In this document: piece by piece, positions 8,354 to 16,635 of the stretch
Numbering within the stretch: position 1 is the first letter of the stretch
How the letters are laid out: every line of letters starts with the position of its first letter
DNA from: Providencia alcalifaciens
Lineage (GTDB): Bacteria > Pseudomonadota > Gammaproteobacteria > Enterobacterales > Enterobacteriaceae
DNA length: 64,000 nt
Direction: 5' to 3'
Assembly: GCF_915403165.1 (NCBI RefSeq)
Contig: NZ_OU659204.1
Location: 868,001 to 932,000, forward strand
Position numbers and translations under genes: made by a program
The notes under the pieces: generated by a model
What the model was told of the DNA's origin: nothing
Databases searched by the model: none
Seen by the model: only the letters and a program-made list of their open reading frames with translations

Positions 8354-9817
8354 TTAGTGGGATAACCCACCGAAACAGAGATATTTCACTTCCAGATAAT
8401 CTTCGATTCCGTAACGGGAGCCTTCACGACCAAGTCCTGACTGCTTAATGCCACCAAACGGAGCCACTTCATTTGAAATAATGCCCTCGTTAATACCCAC
8501 CATGCCGCTTTCTAAGGCTTCAGCAACGCGGTAGATACGCCCGATATCCCGTGAATAGAAATAGGATGCCAAACCAAACTCAGTATCATTGGCAAGGTCG
8601 ATAGCGTCTTGTTCATCACGGAATTTAAACAGTGGCGCTAATGGACCAAATGTCTCTTCTTTCGCTACTTTCATGGATTCAGTCACATTGACTAATACCG
8701 TCGGTTCGAAGAACAGACCGCCAAGGCTGGATGATTTACCGCCCGCAGCGATAGATGCACCTTTCGAAACGGCATCCGCGATGTGCTCAGACACTTTATC
8801 CACGGCAGCTTGGTTGATGAGCGGGCCTTGCTCTGAATCGGCTTGGGTCGCTGGACCAATTTTTAATGCGCTCACGGCTTTCGCGAGGCGAGCTGCGAAC
8901 TCATCGTAAACACCTTCTTGGACTAATATACGGTTTGCACACACGCAAGTTTGTCCGCTATTACGGAATTTAGCCGCTAATGCCCCTTGAACTGCGGCGT
9001 CTAAATCGGCATCGTCAAATACGATAAACGGTGCGTTACCGCCTAATTCCAATGACATTTTTTTCACGGTATCGGCGCACTGTGCCATCAGTAATTTACC
9101 CACGCGGGTAGAACCGGTGAAGGTCAGTTTGCGAACAATTGGGCTTGAAGTCATGACCGCACCAATCGCTTTGGCATCGGTACCTGGAACGATATTGAAT
9201 ACGCCTGCTGGAATACCAGCTTCTTCACCTAACGCGGCTAATGCCAACGCAGATAATGGGGTTTCAGCCGCAGGTTTTAATACCATGGTGCAGCCCGCTG
9301 CTAGAGCAGGACCGACTTTGCGGGTGATCATCGCATTTGGGAAGTTCCAAGGGGTGATAGCTGCGACCACACCCACAGGCTGCTTGATGGTCACTAAGCG
9401 GCGACCAGGTAGTGGGGATGGGATAGTCTCGCCGTAAGTACGTTTACCTTCTTCGGCAAACCACTCAATAAAGCTGGCTCCGTAGGCAATTTCGCCCATG
9501 GATTCATTGATGGATTTACCTTGCTCAGTACTCAGGATCTGCGCAAGTTCTTTTTGGTTTTCCATCATTAAACGGAACCATTTGTTCAGAATTTGGCTAC
9601 GTTCTTTAGCGCTTTTGGCACGCCATGCTGGCAATGCTTTTTCGGCGGCTTCAATGGCTTGTTGAGTTTCAGTGGCCCCCACATTACTGACGCGAGCAAT
9701 CACTTCTCCATTTGCTGGGTTAGTCACATCAAACTGGCTGCTGTCTTGGGCATTCACCCATTGACCATTAATGTAAGCCTGCTGGCGGAATAATTTAGAA
9801 TTGGTGTTTAAGCTCAT
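8354..9817 (-). CDS. gabD: Succinate-semialdehyde dehydrogenase within the hpa operon
   Basis: This 487-residue aldehyde dehydrogenase has the catalytic glutamate in LELGGNAP and the catalytic cysteine in GQTCVCANR. The stretch TFTGSTRVGKLL and the C-terminal GGIKQSGLGREGSRYGIEDY are typical of GabD-type enzymes. It would oxidise succinic semialdehyde, released by HpaI, to succinate, which explains its place inside the hpa operon. It overlaps the upstream transporter gene by 4 bp (ATGA). E. coli W hpa has no such gene between hpaF and hpaH, so this is a lineage-specific arrangement. Cofactor preference cannot be read from the sequence. Confidence 0.85.
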   Translation of the reverse strand: MSLNTNSKLFRQQAYINGQWVNAQDSSQFDVTNPANGEVIARVSNVGATETQQAIEAAEKALPAWRAKSAKERSQILNKWFRLMMENQKELAQILSTEQGKSINESMGEIAYGASFIEWFAEEGKRTYGETIPSPLPGRRLVTIKQPVGVVAAITPWNFPNAMITRKVGPALAAGCTMVLKPAAETPLSALALAALGEEAGIPAGVFNIVPGTDAKAIGAVMTSSPIVRKLTFTGSTRVGKLLMAQCADTVKKMSLELGGNAPFIVFDDADLDAAVQGALAAKFRNSGQTCVCANRILVQEGVYDEFAARLAKAVSALKIGPATQADSEQGPLINQAAVDKVSEHIADAVSKGASIAAGGKSSSLGGLFFEPTVLVNVTESMKVAKEETFGPLAPLFKFRDEQDAIDLANDTEFGLASYFYSRDIGRIYRVAEALESGMVGINEGIISNEVAPFGGIKQSGLGREGSRYGIEDYLEVKYLCFGGLSH

Positions 9818-11043
9818 TTTTCGTTGTTCTCCGAAGACACTGAATGAACGTGTGCGTGGACATTTTTAGCGGACAAGCGTTGGCTTGAAAAACTCAGTCC
9901 GGCACAAATCGCCATTACGAGTGCCATAGCAAATGGGGATTCATCTTGTAGTATGGACACTGCAACACTGGCAAGGGCTGCCAAGGCAAACTGAATTGAG
10001 ATGGCGAGCGCACTGGCGCTGCCTGCGATTTTCCCGCGGTGTTGCAGTAACAGTGACAAACTGTTGGTGCCGATAGCATTCACCATCGATAGGAACAGGA
10101 CCACTAGGATAACAATAATTGGTAGGCTTTGTTGATAGAAAATTAACAATAGGACACCAAAAATCAATTGGATACCGCTTTGCATGCCCAAAATTCGTGG
10201 CAGGCTATACACCTTGAGCAATCGGACGTTAAGCAGCAACATGGCAATCATACCTAAAATATTGCAGCCAAACAGCAGCCCATAATACTGTTCAGAAACA
10301 CCAAAGTAGTTGATATACACAAACGGTGAACCACTGATAAAGGCGAACATACCGGCAAAAGAGAATGCCATGGTGCCAATGATACTCAGTGCTTCTCGGT
10401 CTGTGAGCACCAACCGATAATTATGAAAGGCGACACTGACTAAATTGCGGGATTCACGCTGATGAGGCAAGGTTTCAGGTAGCAGTAAGAAAATCGCTGA
10501 AACAGAGCACAGCCCCACGGCCGCAAGCACATAGAAAATCACCTGCCATTCAAAATGAATTAATAAAAAACCGCCCACTAATGGCGCTAATAATGGGGCT
10601 ATCATGGTGACTAGTGTCATCAGTGACAGTACTTTTGGCAGCTCGCTAGAAGGATACACATCACGGGCAATGGCGCGCGCCATCACTATCGCTGCACCAC
10701 TGCCAAATGCTTGCAACGCTCTAAAGGTAATTAAGGCATCTGAGCTGGTGGCTTGGGCGCATAGCAGGCTGGCGAGGGTAAAAATGACCAGCCCACTGAG
10801 TAACATTTTACGGCGACCCAGCAGATCGCTCAGGGGACCATAAAACAGCATACCGACGCAGAAACCCGCAAAAAATGCCCCGAGGGTGTACTGCATCTGT
10901 CCTTGGGTTGCATTCAGCGCTTGCGCCATTTTTGGCAAGGCTGGCAAGTACATATCAATCGATAGGGGGCCGAACGCCACCAGTGAGCCCAGTAACGGGA
11001 TCAACCAGCGCGGTATCGGCCTATTGGTAAATGAAATTGGCAT
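9814..11043 (-). CDS. Bcr/CflA-type MFS drug-resistance transporter in the hpa operon
   Basis: The 409-residue protein has about twelve transmembrane segments and features of DHA1 drug:proton antiporters. These are FGPLSIDMYLPALPKMA in the first helix, FCVGMLFYGPLSDLLGRRKM with the MFS motif A, and MARAIARDVYP after helix 4. GGGGG lies four bases before the ATG. It lies between hpaF and gabD, overlapping gabD by 4 bp, so it is co-expressed with ring-cleavage genes. An export role for 4-HPA, a toxic semialdehyde or a related aromatic is plausible but is only inference. It is not part of the E. coli W cluster. Confidence 0.8.
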   Translation of the reverse strand: MPISFTNRPIPRWLIPLLGSLVAFGPLSIDMYLPALPKMAQALNATQGQMQYTLGAFFAGFCVGMLFYGPLSDLLGRRKMLLSGLVIFTLASLLCAQATSSDALITFRALQAFGSGAAIVMARAIARDVYPSSELPKVLSLMTLVTMIAPLLAPLVGGFLLIHFEWQVIFYVLAAVGLCSVSAIFLLLPETLPHQRESRNLVSVAFHNYRLVLTDREALSIIGTMAFSFAGMFAFISGSPFVYINYFGVSEQYYGLLFGCNILGMIAMLLLNVRLLKVYSLPRILGMQSGIQLIFGVLLLIFYQQSLPIIVILVVLFLSMVNAIGTNSLSLLLQHRGKIAGSASALAISIQFALAALASVAVSILQDESPFAMALVMAICAGLSFSSQRLSAKNVHAHVHSVSSENNEK

Positions 11044-11099
11044 ATTGCCCCCTATCGATATTCATCAATCACGATTTAAATTTTTATGACTTAAGCTTT

Positions 11100-11483
11100 T
11101 TATGATTTAAACAGTGCATGCACATTGTTCTGCTTGTAGTTCAGAACAGGATCAAGCTCTTCCATAGTGAAAGAGAGTGCCAAGTAACGCTTTTCCATCA
11201 GAGAGGCAAAATGGGTTTTGATCAGAGCAAACAGCATTTCCCCGGTTTTTTGGCGATCTTCAAGGGAGCGACCTGCGCCAATTTTTAAGGTCATATGCAC
11301 AAACGCGTAATCGTGTTTGCCATCCGCCATTTGCCAAGTATCCAGCCAGATTGCGCGGCTACGAATGCCCCCTAATGGGAAAATTCCTGTGCCAGCCAGC
11401 GCGCTGTTGACCTTAGCGAACAGCTCGGGTAGGGCGGCTTCTTCACGAATATTGTCGGTGCATTCAGCATAAAAATGAGGCAT
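11100..11483 (-). CDS. hpaF: 5-carboxymethyl-2-hydroxymuconate delta-isomerase
   Basis: HpaF (CHMI) is a small tautomerase-superfamily enzyme that isomerises 5-carboxymethyl-2-hydroxymuconate to 5-oxopent-3-ene-1,2,5-tricarboxylate. The 127-residue length and the sequence MPHFYAECTDNIREE, with the N-terminal proline exposed after methionine removal, match the family. The C-terminal MEELDPVLNYKQNNVH is also typical. The ribosome site GGAG is embedded just past the hpaD stop codon, ten bases before. It is followed on the same strand by the Bcr-type transporter. Confidence 0.95.
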   Translation of the reverse strand: MPHFYAECTDNIREEAALPELFAKVNSALAGTGIFPLGGIRSRAIWLDTWQMADGKHDYAFVHMTLKIGAGRSLEDRQKTGEMLFALIKTHFASLMEKRYLALSFTMEELDPVLNYKQNNVHALFKS

Positions 11484-11492
11484 ATCCGCTCC

Positions 11493-12374
11493 TTATGCGT
11501 TGGCCGCTTGTTTATCGGCAATAAATTTTGGTAGTGGGAAAATCGCGTTGATTTGCCCTGTACCAGAGCTTGCAAAGAGATCAGTTAATACTTCCACTTT
11601 CTGGTCATATTTATCCCAGCCTAATAGACCTAATAACATCACCGTGTCATGCATGTGACCTTCGCCGTAGCAGTAATCCGCATATTCAGGCAGCATTTTG
11701 CAGAACTCAGCAAAACGGCCTTCGCGCCACAGTTTGACGACACGTTTATCCATTTGCTCATCAAATTCACGGGTATAGCTATTCATCCCGTTTTCAGCCA
11801 GTTGGTCATCAATAAATCGGTGAGACAGTGAACCACTCGCCAGCACCGCGACAGTACCGTCGTATTTTTCAATCGCAGTCAGTACGGCTTCGCCTAATTT
11901 GCGGCTATCTTCAAAGCTATGAGAAGTACAAAATGCAGAAATGGAGATCACTTTAAAGTGGCGATCACTGTTCATATAACGCATTGGAACCAGCGTTGCG
12001 TACTCCAAAGTTAGGCTTGGAATTTCATGAGCTTGAGCGCGAACACCTAACTTGCGAGCTTCTTCGCCGATCATCTGACCTAATACAGAGTTGCCGTCAT
12101 ACTCATATTCCATATCGCGAATAAAGTGTGGCAGTTCATTACTGGTATAGATGCCTTTGAAGTGATCGGCGCAGTTAATGTGATAAGCGCTGTTGACCAG
12201 CCAGTGAGTGTCAAAAACAATAATGGTGTCAACGCCGAGTTCACGACAACGGCGGCTAATTTCTTTGTGACCATCAATGGCCGATTGGCGACAACCGTGG
12301 TTTTTACCCGGTAGTTCAGATAGGTACATTGATGGGACGTGTGTTATTTTTGCCGTCAAAGCCAGTTTACCCAT
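11493..12374 (-). CDS. hpaD: 3,4-dihydroxyphenylacetate 2,3-dioxygenase
   Basis: HpaD is the ring-cleaving enzyme: a class III (LigB-superfamily) extradiol dioxygenase that converts homoprotocatechuate to 5-carboxymethyl-2-hydroxymuconate semialdehyde. The 293 residues include the metal-binding N-terminus ITHVPSMYLSELPGKNHGCR, the DTHW motif, and the ALASGSLSHRF catalytic-histidine region. It lies between hpaE, from which an ERIC element separates it, and hpaF, with a 9-bp gap. AAGGGG stands upstream of the ATG. This is the same reaction as E. coli W HpaD (283 aa). Confidence 0.95.
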   Translation of the reverse strand: MGKLALTAKITHVPSMYLSELPGKNHGCRQSAIDGHKEISRRCRELGVDTIIVFDTHWLVNSAYHINCADHFKGIYTSNELPHFIRDMEYEYDGNSVLGQMIGEEARKLGVRAQAHEIPSLTLEYATLVPMRYMNSDRHFKVISISAFCTSHSFEDSRKLGEAVLTAIEKYDGTVAVLASGSLSHRFIDDQLAENGMNSYTREFDEQMDKRVVKLWREGRFAEFCKMLPEYADYCYGEGHMHDTVMLLGLLGWDKYDQKVEVLTDLFASSGTGQINAIFPLPKFIADKQAANA

Positions 12375-12386
12375 TTTATTTCCCCT

Positions 12387-12509
12387 TATTCGTCATACTT
12401 CACGTTGTAGCTGTGTTGGCTTTACTCTGTCACTCGGGTCACATACTTATGTATGCTCCCCGAGATGTCATCGCTTGCCGCCTTGCTACACCGCGAATTA
12501 TTTAGAATA
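12387..12509. repeat. ERIC-like element, copy 3 (hpaE-hpaD gap)
   Basis: About 123 bp between hpaE and hpaD, close to the full ERIC length. It shares CGTCATACTT, a CACTCGGGTCACATACTTAT centre and CTTGCCGCC with the other copies. Its arms have drifted more than those of copies 4-7. It lies within the predicted hpa transcript and may form an RNA hairpin there. Confidence 0.8.
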
Positions 12510-12592
12510 AGTAGCTGAATTAATTATCATTGATTCAAAATTACTTAAAATAAAGAATGGTGTAGCTTGCTACGGAATCATTTTGCTTTTTA

Positions 12593-14059
12593 TTACACAC
12601 CCCAGCGTGGGATGTTGTGGTCGCCGTAGGAGATGCAAACATTCTTCATTTCGGCGAAGACTTCGAAGCTATACTCGCCGCCTTCACGACCGACGCCGGA
12701 GGCTTTTACGCCGCCGAATGGTTGGCGTAAATCGCGCACGTTTTGGGTGTTAACAAACACCATGCCTGCTTCGATATTGCGAGAAAGACGCAGGATCTTG
12801 CTGATATCCTGAGTCCAGATATACGACGCTAGGCCGTATTCAATATCATTTGCCATGCGCAGACCGTCTTCTTCAGTCTTGAATGGGATCAAACAAGCGA
12901 CTGGTCCGAAAATCTCTTCTTGAGCAACGCGCATGCGGTTATCCACATCCGCCAGAACTGTTGGACGTAGGAAATGACCATTTTTCAGATGCGCAGGGAG
13001 ATCCGTTGGTTTGTCTGGGCCACCCGCTAGCAGGGTTGCGCCTTCTTCCATACCAATACGGATATAACCAGACACTTTGTTCCAATGCTGTTGACTGATC
13101 AGTGCGCCCACTTGAGTTTTCGGATCCGTTGGGTCGCCGACGATCAGGCGATTTGCTCGCTCAGCAAAGCGTTTTACAAATTCTGGGTAAATGCTTTCTT
13201 GGATGAAAATACGTGAACCCGCAGTACAACGCTCGCCATTGATAGAGAAAATGGTGAACAGCGCGGCATCCATTGCACGTTCAATATCAGCATCTTCAAA
13301 AATCAGAACCGGAGATTTTCCGCCTAATTCCATGGAATATTTTTTCAGACCCGCGTTTTGCATAATGGCGCGACCGGTTGCGGTACCCCCTGTGAAGGAG
13401 ACTGCGCGAACATCATGGTGTTTCACCAGAGCGTCACCCGCTGTTGCACCATAACCTTGCACCACGTTCAGTACGCCCGCTGGAATTCCGGCTTCAAGGG
13501 CTAATTCACCTAAACGGTTTGCAGATAGCGGAGATAATTCAGACATTTTCAGAACCGCGGTGTTACCCAGCGCTAAGCAAGGTGCTGTTTTCCATGTTGC
13601 GGTCATAAATGGCACGTTCCACGGAGAAATTAACCCGCAGACACCCACTGGTTGGATCAGGGTGTAGTTCATCATTTTGTCGTCAACCGGATAGGTGCGA
13701 CCGTTCATTTGCTGGCAAATTTCAGCAAAGAATTCAAAGTTGTGTGACGCGCGAGGGATCAGCACGTTTTTAGTTTGGTGGATAGGTAAACCGGTATCGT
13801 TGGTTTCCATCTCAGCAATTTGCGGTACGTTTTCGTCGATCAGTTCACCTAAGCGGCGCATTAAGCGTGCGCGCTCTTTCATTGGGGTGTTTGCCCACTT
13901 AGGGAAGGCTTCTTTTGCCGCAGCAACCGCTTGGTTGATCTCGTCTTGGCCGCCTGATGCCACTTCCGCTAATACTTCACCCGTTGCTGGGTTAGTGGTT
14001 TCGAAATACTCTTTGCTTTCAACGTTTTTGCCGTTGATCCAATGGTTAATCTTAGTCAT
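12593..14059 (-). CDS. hpaE: 5-carboxymethyl-2-hydroxymuconate semialdehyde dehydrogenase
   Basis: HpaE is the NAD-dependent aldehyde dehydrogenase that oxidises the HpaD ring-cleavage product to 5-carboxymethyl-2-hydroxymuconate. I use the ATG at 14059, which gives 488 residues, the E. coli length; a GTG one codon upstream is the only alternative. The catalytic glutamate lies in MELGGKSPVLIF and the cysteine in NGERCTAGSR. The C-terminal FVNTQNVRDLRQPFGGVKAS is characteristic of this subfamily. The start overlaps the hpaG2 stop as TGATG, so translation is coupled. It differs clearly from the gabD-like dehydrogenase in the same operon. Confidence 0.96.
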   Translation of the reverse strand: MTKINHWINGKNVESKEYFETTNPATGEVLAEVASGGQDEINQAVAAAKEAFPKWANTPMKERARLMRRLGELIDENVPQIAEMETNDTGLPIHQTKNVLIPRASHNFEFFAEICQQMNGRTYPVDDKMMNYTLIQPVGVCGLISPWNVPFMTATWKTAPCLALGNTAVLKMSELSPLSANRLGELALEAGIPAGVLNVVQGYGATAGDALVKHHDVRAVSFTGGTATGRAIMQNAGLKKYSMELGGKSPVLIFEDADIERAMDAALFTIFSINGERCTAGSRIFIQESIYPEFVKRFAERANRLIVGDPTDPKTQVGALISQQHWNKVSGYIRIGMEEGATLLAGGPDKPTDLPAHLKNGHFLRPTVLADVDNRMRVAQEEIFGPVACLIPFKTEEDGLRMANDIEYGLASYIWTQDISKILRLSRNIEAGMVFVNTQNVRDLRQPFGGVKASGVGREGGEYSFEVFAEMKNVCISYGDHNIPRWGV

Positions 14060-14826
14060 CACACTCGCTCCTCATACTCTTTTTCGCTGATGATGGTATT
14101 GATCAGCCTGCCTACACCTTCAACTTCCACGATCACTTCGTCACCCGGAACTACGTCAGAAAGTCCTTTCGGCGTGCCCGTTGCGATCATATCGCCCGGT
14201 TGCAGTGTCATAAAATCACTCAGGTAGGCAATTAAAAATGGGATATTAAAAATCAGATCCGCGGTGGTGCCTTTTTGACGCAATTCACCATTAACGTAGG
14301 TGTACAGTGCGAGATTGTGTGGATCTTTAATATCTGACTTGTCTACCATCCATGGGCCGATTGGCGTCAACGTATCGCGGCTTTTGACGCGCAGGTTTGG
14401 ACGGTAATAGTTCTCTAAATAGTCACGGATCGCATAGTCATTACACACGGTGTAACCCGCGACATAATCCATGGCATCTTCTTGAGAAACTTTGTGAGCC
14501 GCTTTACCAATGATCACCACCAGCTCAGACTCATAATGCATGTATTCAACATTGTCTGGGCGCACGGATACTTGGCGGTGACCTGTTAGGCTATTTTCTG
14601 CCTTGATAAAAATAAGTGGTTCTTCAGGTGGCTTAAATTCTAATTCAGTGGCATGGTCGGCATAGTTCAGACCTAACGCGAATAAGGTACCTTGTGCAGG
14701 TGGTAGCCACTCAACATCTGCGCTATCGCCAGAAATCACGTTGCCGTTTGGCAGCTTGATGGCTTCGTTGTCACCGACAGTGACAGAATATTCAGTGCCT
14801 TGATAACGAATTTTTGCATGTTTCAT
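14059..14826 (-). CDS. hpaG2: Homoprotocatechuate pathway isomerase/decarboxylase, C-terminal-type subunit (HpaG2)
   Basis: This 255-residue fumarylacetoacetate-hydrolase-fold protein corresponds to the C-terminal half of the fused E. coli HpaG. It acts on 5-oxopent-3-ene-1,2,5-tricarboxylate (decarboxylation) and in the OHED isomerisation step. Landmarks are the metal-binding core HYESELVVIIGKAAHKVS, the segment GYTVCNDYAIRDYLENYYRPN and MIATGTPKGLS. It starts two bases after hpaG1, with GGAGGA inside the hpaG1 end, and overlaps hpaE by one base. The two halves being separate genes contrasts with E. coli W, where one 429-aa protein carries both. Confidence 0.93.
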   Translation of the reverse strand: MKHAKIRYQGTEYSVTVGDNEAIKLPNGNVISGDSADVEWLPPAQGTLFALGLNYADHATELEFKPPEEPLIFIKAENSLTGHRQVSVRPDNVEYMHYESELVVIIGKAAHKVSQEDAMDYVAGYTVCNDYAIRDYLENYYRPNLRVKSRDTLTPIGPWMVDKSDIKDPHNLALYTYVNGELRQKGTTADLIFNIPFLIAYLSDFMTLQPGDMIATGTPKGLSDVVPGDEVIVEVEGVGRLINTIISEKEYEERV

Positions 14827-14828
14827 GA

Positions 14829-15458
14829 TTATTGTCCTCCTGCCGCAACAACACTGTTCTTGAGGCTTGGGAAGCCAGCTGCTTGGATCTCAACCTGATC
14901 ACCCGGTTTGATGGTGACGCGCTGATGAGGGGTACCCAGTAAAATCACATCCCCTTGTTTTAGGGTGGCAAAATCGCTCAGTGCAGCCACTAATTCGCTT
15001 GCGCTACGAACAAGATCCTTGGTTGACCATCTGTCAGCTTCTTGACCGTTAATCAGTGTCACGATCTCAACAGGTGAAGATAATGACGTTTTCACTAACT
15101 CGCCAATTGGGCAGAAAGTATCACGGCATTTTGCTTTAATCGCAGGGCGGTAGAAGGTGTCTTCTGGCAGGCTAACTTCATTCGCCAGTGCAAAGCCAGC
15201 AATGAACTCCAACGCATTTTGTGCAGTCACTTTGCGTGCATCTTTACCAATCACTAGCGCTAGCGTTGCGCCGCTTTGTACTTCTTCTCCAGCAGGATGC
15301 AGGATGTTATCCCCGGAATTAATGCGTGTATTACGCGGCTTAATAAACCACACAGGTGTTTTCGGTGGGGTTTTATAAGGGGCTTGCTGGAACGCCTCGA
15401 GCCAATGATCAAGCTGGCTTTGATGGTTGAGGGCAACGGCAAAAACAGTGCCTTTCAT
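14829..15458 (-). CDS. hpaG1: Homoprotocatechuate pathway isomerase/decarboxylase, N-terminal-type subunit (HpaG1)
   Basis: This 209-residue FAH-fold protein corresponds to the N-terminal half of fused HpaG. The ATG at 15458 is preceded by AAGGAG with six bases of spacing; an upstream in-frame TTG would abut the ribosome site and is rejected. Landmarks are VWFIKPRNTRINSGDNI, ALVIGKDARKV and GDVILLGTPHQR. It is first in the long hpaG1-G2-E-D-F-(bcr)-gabD-H-I transcript and faces hpaR across a 394-bp gap. HpaG1 and HpaG2 probably form a heteromeric enzyme; which subunit catalyses which step cannot be told here. Confidence 0.92.
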   Translation of the reverse strand: MKGTVFAVALNHQSQLDHWLEAFQQAPYKTPPKTPVWFIKPRNTRINSGDNILHPAGEEVQSGATLALVIGKDARKVTAQNALEFIAGFALANEVSLPEDTFYRPAIKAKCRDTFCPIGELVKTSLSSPVEIVTLINGQEADRWSTKDLVRSASELVAALSDFATLKQGDVILLGTPHQRVTIKPGDQVEIQAAGFPSLKNSVVAAGGQ

Positions 15459-15495
15459 TGACAACTCCTTATTAAAAATAATCTATTCTGGGTAA

Positions 15496-15513
15496 TTATT
15501 AATATATTAATAA
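15496..15513. promoter_or_regulatory. Perfect palindrome at the hpaG1 promoter, candidate HpaR operator
   Basis: TTATTAATATATTAATAA is an 18-bp perfect palindrome 38 bp upstream of the hpaG1 start. MarR-family dimers bind palindromes of this size, and HpaR represses the meta-cleavage operon from its promoter in E. coli W. The AT-only composition leaves some chance of coincidence. Confidence 0.5.
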
Positions 15514-15562
15514 AGTATTATTTTGCAATAAGCAATAGCTTTATGGAAATGTTAATTTTAAT

Positions 15563-15578
15563 TGTGATCTTATTAACA
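15563..15578. promoter_or_regulatory. CRP-like site upstream of hpaG1
   Basis: TGTGA-TCTTAT-TAACA has a perfect left half, correct 6-bp spacing and four of five right-half positions. It shares the 11-mer TGTGATCTTAT with the hpaBC upstream region. It is about 105 bp from the hpaG1 start. Confidence 0.5.
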
Positions 15579-15771
15579 TTATCTAAGGTTACATATGTAA
15601 GTTGCTGTTATTAATCTTATTATTATTTTTTGAATTTTTAAAAATTCACAATAAATTAACTTATATTTTTTAAATAAGTTTATTTACTCATTAATATTTT
15701 AGGTTTTTTCTTTGAGATTGTTATTGCTGCATGCTACTCTTGTATTTAAGATAATAAAGGGTGTTTGTTAC

Positions 15772-15799
15772 TTGACGTAACTGGCACGGAGGCTAATTA
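15772..15799 (+). promoter_or_regulatory. Candidate hpaR promoter
   Basis: TTGACG at 15772-15777 and TAATTA at 15794-15799 are separated by 16 bp, 53 bp before the hpaR ATG. The -10 is poor. The downstream end overlaps the palindrome at 15797-15820, consistent with autoregulation. Confidence 0.4.
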
Positions 15800-15820
15800 A
15801 ACACTCTTGCGAGTGCTTAA
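15797..15820. promoter_or_regulatory. Inverted repeat over the hpaR promoter, candidate HpaR operator
   Basis: Arms TTAAACACTC and GAGTGCTTAA match at nine of ten positions around a TTGC spacer. The repeat sits at the expected transcription start of hpaR. A MarR-type autorepressor would bind here. A small RNA hairpin in the leader is an alternative. Confidence 0.5.
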
Positions 15821-15852
15821 TAACGTTAAATTAAGTGGTGAGTTTTAAGCTT

Positions 15853-16305
15853 ATGCATGAATCATTGACAATTGCATTATTACAGGCACGAGAGACCGCA
15901 ATGGGCTTCTTTCGACCAATATTAAAGTCCTATAATTTGACCGAACAGCAATGGCGTATCATTCGCGTGCTAGCGGATAATCGCTCTATTGATTTTCATG
16001 AATTATCAGTGCAAACCTGTATTTTGCGTCCAAGCTTAACGGGGATTTTGACCCGTATGGAACGCGAAGGGCTTATTTTCCGTTTAAAGCCATTGAATGA
16101 CCAACGTAAACTGTATGTCTCGCTGACCCCTACAGGGCAAGAGTTGTATGACAAGGCGCGTCAGGAAGTTGAAGAGGGCTATCAAAAGATTGAACAGGCT
16201 TTCTCTCAAGAGAAAATGCAGCAATTGACGGCTCTGCTTGATGAGTTGATTGCTCTGGAAAGCCCGGATTACAGCAATATTATGGATAGAAATAAGACAG
16301 CCTAG
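15853..16305 (+). CDS. hpaR: MarR-family repressor of homoprotocatechuate degradation
   Basis: HpaR represses the hpaG operon and is relieved by pathway aromatics in E. coli W. I choose the ATG at 15853, which gives 150 residues and begins MHESLTIALLQARETAM, aligning with E. coli HpaR. A GTG 18 bp upstream is the longer alternative. The winged helix spans about residues 30-100 and includes CILRPSLTGILTRMEREGL and the wing RLKPLNDQRKLYVSLT. It is divergent from hpaG1 and followed by four ERIC-like elements. The candidate operator overlaps its promoter. Confidence 0.93.
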   Translation: MHESLTIALLQARETAMGFFRPILKSYNLTEQQWRIIRVLADNRSIDFHELSVQTCILRPSLTGILTRMEREGLIFRLKPLNDQRKLYVSLTPTGQELYDKARQEVEEGYQKIEQAFSQEKMQQLTALLDELIALESPDYSNIMDRNKTA

Positions 16306-16306
16306 A

Positions 16307-16406
16307 TATGCTCGTCATACTTTGAACCGCAGCGTTGTTGGCTGCGCTCAGCTACTCGGGTCATATACTTATATATGCTTCCCGAGATAGCTTCTCTTAC
16401 CGCCCT
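16307..16406. repeat. ERIC-like element, copy 4 (truncated)
   Basis: First member of dimer A. It lacks about 24 bp of its distal end (the TAGCTGCAATTC part) and abuts copy 5. Its centre reads CATATACTTATATATG, with paired changes relative to copy 5 that keep the stem. Confidence 0.85.
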
Positions 16407-16408
16407 AA

Positions 16409-16532
16409 ATACTCGTCATACTTTGAACCGCAGCGTTGTTGGCTGCGCTCAGCTACTCGGGTCACATACTTGTGTATGCTCCCCGAGATAGCTTCTCTTA
16501 CCGCCTAGCTGCAATTCAAATTATTTAGAGTA
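16409..16532. repeat. ERIC-like element, copy 5 (full length)
   Basis: A full-length copy of about 124 bp and second member of dimer A. It begins CTCGTCATACTTTGAACC and ends AATTATTTAGAGTA, near the published 127-bp ERIC length. Confidence 0.85.
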
Positions 16533-16635
16533 TTGCTTGTGGCATGCTTTGAACCGCAGCGTTGTTGGTTGCGCTCAGCTACTCGGGTCACATACTTGTG
16601 TATGCTTCCCGAGATAGCTTCTCTTACCGCCTAAA
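16533..16635. repeat. ERIC-like element, copy 6 (truncated)
   Basis: First member of dimer B, with the same distal truncation and the same junction CCTAAATACTCG as copy 4. This shows the dimer was duplicated as a unit. Confidence 0.85.

Larger units (their letters stand above)
15459..15852. promoter_or_regulatory. hpaG1/hpaR divergent promoter region
   Basis: A 394-bp AT-rich gap lies between divergent hpaG1 and hpaR and has no gene. It contains a perfect 18-bp palindrome near the hpaG1 start, a CRP-like site in the middle, a 12-bp palindrome TTACATATGTAA at 15589-15600, and a promoter with an overlapping palindrome before hpaR. The layout matches a repressed, catabolite-sensitive divergent operon as known for E. 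coli W HpaR. Assignment of individual sites is inference. Confidence 0.65.
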
